Position numbers and translations under genes: made by a program. The notes under the pieces were generated by a model that searched no databases, was not told where the DNA came from, and was given only the letters and a program-made list of their open reading frames with translations. Positions 59,130 to 64,000 of a stretch of 64,000 nt of DNA are shown here, piece by piece (the first letter of the stretch is position 1; each line of letters begins with the position of its first letter). Where the stretch lies: positions 27,172,657 to 27,236,656 of the forward strand of contig NC_080718.1 of assembly GCF_019097595.1 (NCBI RefSeq), given 5' to 3'. This stretch comes from Hemibagrus wyckioides (lineage: Eukaryota > Chordata > Actinopteri > Siluriformes > Bagridae).

Positions 59130-59490
59130 CACTATTGCCCCAAAGCAAGAAGGACTGGGTTCAAATCCCGGGTTCGAACAGGCACGGGCCTTTCTGTGTG
59201 GAGTTTGCATGTTCTCCCCGTGCCTGTGTTGGTTTACTCCAGGCACTCGAGGTTTCCTCCCGCAGTCCAAAAACATGTACATTAGGTTGATTGGTAATTC
59301 TAAATTGCCCATAGGAGTGAGTGTGAGTGTGTGTGGTTGTCTGTCTATATGTGTGGCCCAGTGATGGACTGGTGACCTGTCCAGGGTGTACCCCTGCCTC
59401 TTGCCCAGTGTGTGCTGGGATAGACTCCAGCAGATCCCTGTGACCCTAATTAGGAATAAAGCGGGTATAGAAAATGGATGGATGGATGGA
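59130..59490 (+). mobile_element. RTE/Rex-type retroposon 3' end with ATGG tail
   Basis: GTTTGCATGTTCTCCCCGTG, GGTTTCCTCCCGCAGTCC, TGGACTGGTGACCTGTCCAG and GGGATAGACTCCAGCAG are a well-known phrase series of fish retroposons. It ends in (ATGG)n at about 59475-59490. No coding capacity. Confidence 0.75.
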
Positions 59491-59892
59491 AATAAAATGA
59501 CGTACAGATGTAAACACGGACACGTTCAAATTAAAGGCAAATAAAATTCAACTAAATTCAACATCATGTATTTATCAGTGAGCTTCCAAAGACAGCAAAT
59601 TAGATGACAAGTGTTATAGATTTAAGGAATCAATGTGTCTATGTTTACTTGTCCAAAAAATATATATATTTCTATAAAATCATATACGCAGTAGTTAGTG
59701 CTGTTTATTTCCTGTTAACACTGTGAGCCATGTTTACATGACATCACACGCTCAGCTCAGGGGTTGAAGAGACCTTCCTGATATTTGAGTTGGAAATCCA
59801 CAGTAAGGGGACTTTTCCTTTCCGTTTTCTTTATTGGACGTCGAAAACTGATTTGAAAAGTGATGCATTTTAGTTGATTGCAGGAAAATAGC

Positions 59893-60245
59893 AGCAGCAC
59901 ACACGTTTCTGACACAGCAACACACACGTATCTGACCCAGCAGCACACACGTTTCTGACACAGCAACACACACGTATCTGACCCAGCAGCACACACGTTT
60001 CTGACACAGCAACACACACGTATCTGACCCAGCAGCACACACGTTTCTGACACAGCAACACACACGTATCTGACCCAGCAGCACACATGTTTCTGACACA
60101 GCAACACACACGTATCTGACCCAGCAGCACACACGTCTCTCATACAGCAACACACACGTATCTGACCCAGCAGCACACACGTTTCTGACACAGCAACACA
60201 CAGTTATCTGATACAGCAACACACACGTCTCTCATACAGCAACAC
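59893..60245. repeat. 45-bp minisatellite of two half units
   Basis: Alternating half units ACACACGTTTCTGACACAGC and ACACACGTATCTGACCCAGC, about eight pairs. Cysteine-rich open frames on the minus strand come from the 45-base period and are not a gene. Confidence 0.95.
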
Positions 60246-61853
60246 ACACTGATGGCTGCTGGTGTCAGTGATAATATTCATTAATTGAACCAATACAGTT
60301 ACAACAGAAAACAAAGACTTTTATTGTATTAAATAATAGCTGTCTTTTTTAACTGTTTGAGTATTTGAGTACTGTGAGAAAACAGTAAGTTATATGCTCT
60401 GTAAGTGATACTTTGTGTGTATGTTTGTGTGTGTGTGTGTGTGTGTGTGAGAAAACTCAGTAAGAATAACGGACAGTAGCAGTGGGGTGTGGGTGTGTAC
60501 AAGTCTGCAATACCAATCTGCAGATCTCAGCGCCTGAGTTTCCACACATTCACCACACACTCTGAGCTAAACATGATGACAGAGACAGAAAGAAATCCTG
60601 TTATCAGTAAAAGACATCTGTAATAGAAATAGATAATAGATAATAGATAAAAAGATAATCAAACTTTATTAGAAATGCTTTGTATATTTATACAGCTAAA
60701 ATACAGCTTTGAAGAGATATACTGTATCTCCTGTGTCTTTTCTCAAAAAGAAATATTTATTCCATCATTATTTATTGGCAAGGTTAATTTAGGATTTTAG
60801 TTCACATCCATTCCACATCAATCACTGAGCCCTCAGTAACCTGGGATTAGTTTAATCAAATACTAGCTTGTTTGCTGTAACTCCAGATTGAGAAGTTTTG
60901 AGTATTCTTTGGAAAGATTCTTTATTGTAAAGAAACTTTTTTCCACCAAAAATACATGAGATCCAAACTAAACTCAACTAAAAAAGCACTAATGGTGGAT
61001 CTTTAATTACAGCCTCATGAACACACACACACACACACACACACACTTACTGTACAATCTATTGTGTGAACAATTGTTTTAATTAAATGAACAGGGTTCA
61101 GTACAAAAAGATGAAAACAGATTAGATTGTGTGTGTGTGTGTGTGTGTGTTCATTAGGCTGTATAAGGTTACAGGACACCTTAGAGTATCTTACCTTTAA
61201 TTCTACCTTAAAGGTCCACCATTAGTGTGTGTTTTCATGTCTCACGATTGGACTGGCATCCCATCCTATGTGTATTCCCACCTCTCAGCATTCCCGGGAC
61301 AAACTCCAGGTCGTCCCTGACCATGAGAAGTGAAGTGTTTAATGAAGATGAATGAATATACACTGAGGTGTCTAGTAACCACTGCAGCCGACGGACACAC
61401 AAACACTCATATATACTTATGCTGCATGCAGAATTACATTATTTTCAGCTTTCATGCATTTGAGCTACAAAGTGGAGAGAAAAATTGTTTGTCTTAGACG
61501 GCAACAATCCAGCCGTCTCATTGTGATGCGTGTTGTATAATATCCCCTCTCCTACTTTACTAACTGCTGATGCTATGAGCAGCCATGTTGATTAGATGTC
61601 ACTGAGCAGACCGCCCTGTTGATCCTGAGTAGGAATTTTCCGAGTTGACGGAGTGTTCTTGCTGTAATGTCATTTTGTGATTGCTGTTTAAGACAACTAT
61701 AAAAAAAGAGGATGATTCTGGTAATAAAACAGATTGATAAGGTAATGGAAGATGAATTGTAAATCTTTTTATACAGTAGACTGAGATGTTTGTTTTTTTC
61801 GATGATCTGGTAGAAATAAACCAAAGCTCCTAGTGAGACATATAGAACAATAC

Positions 61854-61928
<75 letters not shown>

Positions 61929-63045
61929 ATTATCATAAAATGCATCAAGTCAAATAAACCGCTGCTTCTTTATGGCGGTGAATCAAAAGAGTCAAATCAT
62001 GAACGATTCGTTCAAACTGATTTGTTCGAAAGATTCGGCTCCATAAAGTGAGACTTAGAGCGGGAGTAGGCGTGCGCGCGCCACTAGATGCCGTGCTCGC
62101 GTACGCACGGATTCAAAGTGAGTAAAATTAAATAAAAGAAAAATTGTTTTTGGTTTTTGTTTTTTTTTTTTTTTTAAATATCCGCTAGCTAAAAACTTCC
62201 CCTATAATGACTGTGTAAATGTCCGTCACTGTGCGATGATTTTATCAGCTGATGTTGACGATTTTTGCTGATTCCGTCGCGGTGTGACGGAACGTTTAGT
62301 CTGACAGCTAAGTGGCTAACTTGACCAGTCCTAACCCTAGCTAGGTGGATGATTAGCATCCAGTCTTAATTATGTGACGTGACGTTTTCCCTTATTGTCC
62401 AGTTTTATTATCTAGTTCGCCTCTAAGAGATAAAATATGATAAGGAATTAATTAGAAATTATAAGATGGATATGATAAGTTTGTTTCTGTTTATTAATAT
62501 TGTGTATGGCAAAGTAACCTGATGTAATGAGGTAATAAACAAGCTAGTGTATTCTAATGAGGCTGTGTTTGCTAGGTGTTTGTTTGTTTTATTTATTTAT
62601 TTATTTATTTATTTAAAAGCTGTTTAGCTCATATTTTTCAACTTATTTTTTTTTAACCCACAAAATACAAAACTTTTCTCTAACATTAACATTTGGTTCC
62701 TCTTTAGGTTTCTTTTCAATTCATTCATTCATTCATTCATTTATTTATTTATTGAAAAACTAGAAACTGACCTTCTTAGAGTTTTCCCATAGCAGTGACT
62801 AGATAAGATAAAATTAACTTTTTCTGTTAATCCCGGAGTCTTTTGACAGAGATGGCTTCGGATTACATGCAGTAAAAAAAATATAAATGAAATATGATTA
62901 AAAAGGTGCTGGAGAATTAAGTCCATATTGCACATGATCTGATATTAACATACATGTTGTAAATATTGTGAATTGGGATATGATGTTTTTTAGGTTGTGT
63001 TTTTAGTGTGCAGACTAACATTCTGGTTACAAATGGAAACTTTTG
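60246..63045. other. Intergenic, no gene recognised
   Basis: Microsatellites only: (TG)n near 60424-60449, (AC)n at 61021-61046, (TG)n at 61130-61150, (ATA)n then (ATG)n at 61853-61927, and (TTTA)n near 62588-62615. A GATTCGTTC / GATTCGGCTC stretch near 62000-62045 resembles part of the element at 12096. Confidence 0.5.
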
Positions 63046-63543
63046 CACTATATTGCCAAATCTTTTGGCACACCCCTCCATATCATTGGATTCCGGTGTT
63101 GTTTTTCTGGGGTTGGGTTCAGCCAAGACATTTTGGACAATTTCATGCTCTCAACTTTGTGGGAACAGTTTGGGGATGACCCCTTCCCTGTTCCAACATG
63201 ACTGCACACCAGTGCACAAAGCAAGGTCCATAAAGACATGGATGAGTGAGTTTGGTGTGGAGGAACTTCACAGAGTCCTGACCTCAACCTGATAGAACAC
63301 CTTTGGGATGAATTAGAGCGGAGACCGAAAGCCAGGTCTTCTCGTCAACACAGCATCAGTGTCTGACCTCACAAATGCGCTTCTAGAGGAACGGTCAGAA
63401 ATTCCCATAAACACACTCCTAAACCTTGTGGGAAGCCTTCCCAGAAGAGTTGAAGCTGTTATAGCTGTGAAGAGCGGATGAACTCCATATTACATTCATG
63501 TGCATGTAAAGGCAGACGTCCCAAAACTTTTGGCAATATCGTG
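63046..63543 (+). mobile_element. Tc1-like transposon remnant
   Basis: Same family as 44433-44979: CACTATATTGCCAAATCTTT at the left, CAAAACTTTTGGCAATATCG at the right, and the FQHDCTPVHKARSIKTW fragment inside. The following part is damaged by small deletions. Confidence 0.8.
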
Positions 63544-64000
63544 TATATAAAACATTTAGATTTATGGGGGGCTGGTGTTCTCTGACTCAGCTTGGAATTC
63601 CTACTTGGACTTCCTGACTTTCCGAATTCAGCATATGATGTCATGTAAATATTGCTGCTTATAAAAATATCACTCTAACACTAACACACACTTATATGAA
63701 AACATATGTGTTTTTATAGAATTCTGATTCCTGAGACATTCTAATAATTGAAAGGTTACCAGAATGTTAGTGGAACGTTCTTCTAGCCATCTTGGGTTGC
63801 TGAAAAAATTTTTAAATTATATATGGGAATATTTTCTCAACCATCATGTCCAAGAAATCTTTTTTTTCCAGTAAATATAAAAAAATTGAATGGGAATTAA
63901 AAAGGCTTCTCATAACAGGTTCAGGAAACCAAAACATTCATTTCCGGAATGTTCTGCTAGCTTTGTAGTACTTTTTCATATGTTGGTGTATATCAGCTGA
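63544..64000. other. Window end, nothing recognised
   Basis: AT-rich sequence with no gene or repeat that I can name. Confidence 0.5.

Noticed and set aside
59752..60222. Cysteine-rich minus-strand frames that look like a repeat protein
   Set aside because: They are explained by the 45-bp minisatellite; the same period reads open in more than one frame.
61833..62051. Frame with runs of isoleucine and methionine
   Set aside because: Translation of the (ATA)n(ATG)n microsatellite.

Overview
The window is vertebrate nuclear DNA, almost certainly from a teleost fish and plausibly a catfish-like (siluriform) one. The evidence is multi-exon genes with GT-AG introns, AATAAA signals, fish-type Tc1, DIRS, L2, L1, Tx1 and RTE-tail elements, tRNA-headed SINEs, and very heavy microsatellite and minisatellite content. 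The species assignment is inference.

Region 1 (1-8.5 kb) holds the last four coding exons of a STAC-family SH3 adaptor gene on the + strand. Its introns are swollen by two minisatellites: a TG-rich array directly upstream of the first visible exon, and about 3.1 kb of 23-bp repeats in the next intron. The 3' UTR and a MITE follow. Region 2 (8.5-10.9 kb) is a decayed DIRS-type tyrosine-recombinase retrotransposon bounded by inverted repeats.

Region 3 (13-55.4 kb) is the core: a tandem array, all on the + strand, of small secreted saposin-fold (NK-lysin/granulysin-like) genes. I assembled their exons by hand. Every intact member has four coding exons with the same phases: a signal-peptide exon ending in phase 1, a short variable propeptide exon, an exon carrying the first C-x2-C pair, and a last exon carrying the other four cysteines with a fixed C-x5-C end. 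Starts are near 17799, 24584, 31397, 38227, 41122, 45562, 49379 and 52956. Broken copies lie at 13185 (exons 2-3 missing), 14340-14560 (inverted exon 1 fragment) and 33821 (exon 1 only). The copies at 17.8 and 24.6 kb sit in near-identical 6.8-kb tandem units, and the 31.4-kb copy starts a third, partial unit. The five downstream genes (38-55 kb) are strongly diverged from these and from each other. If expressed, the products would be cationic, membrane-active host-defence peptides of cytotoxic or mucosal cells. That role comes from the family, not from this sequence.

Between and inside the genes are an L2 reverse transcriptase, two copies of an L1 reverse transcriptase with a nested L2 tail, a minus-strand Tx1-type LINE (34.2-37.7 kb), Tc1 remnants, solo-LTR-like elements, hAT-like pieces and several orphan copies of the NK-lysin promoter. 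Region 4 (55.4-64 kb) has no gene that I can support. It contains a decayed endogenous retrovirus on the minus strand, SINEs, an RTE-type tail, minisatellites and a second Tc1 remnant.
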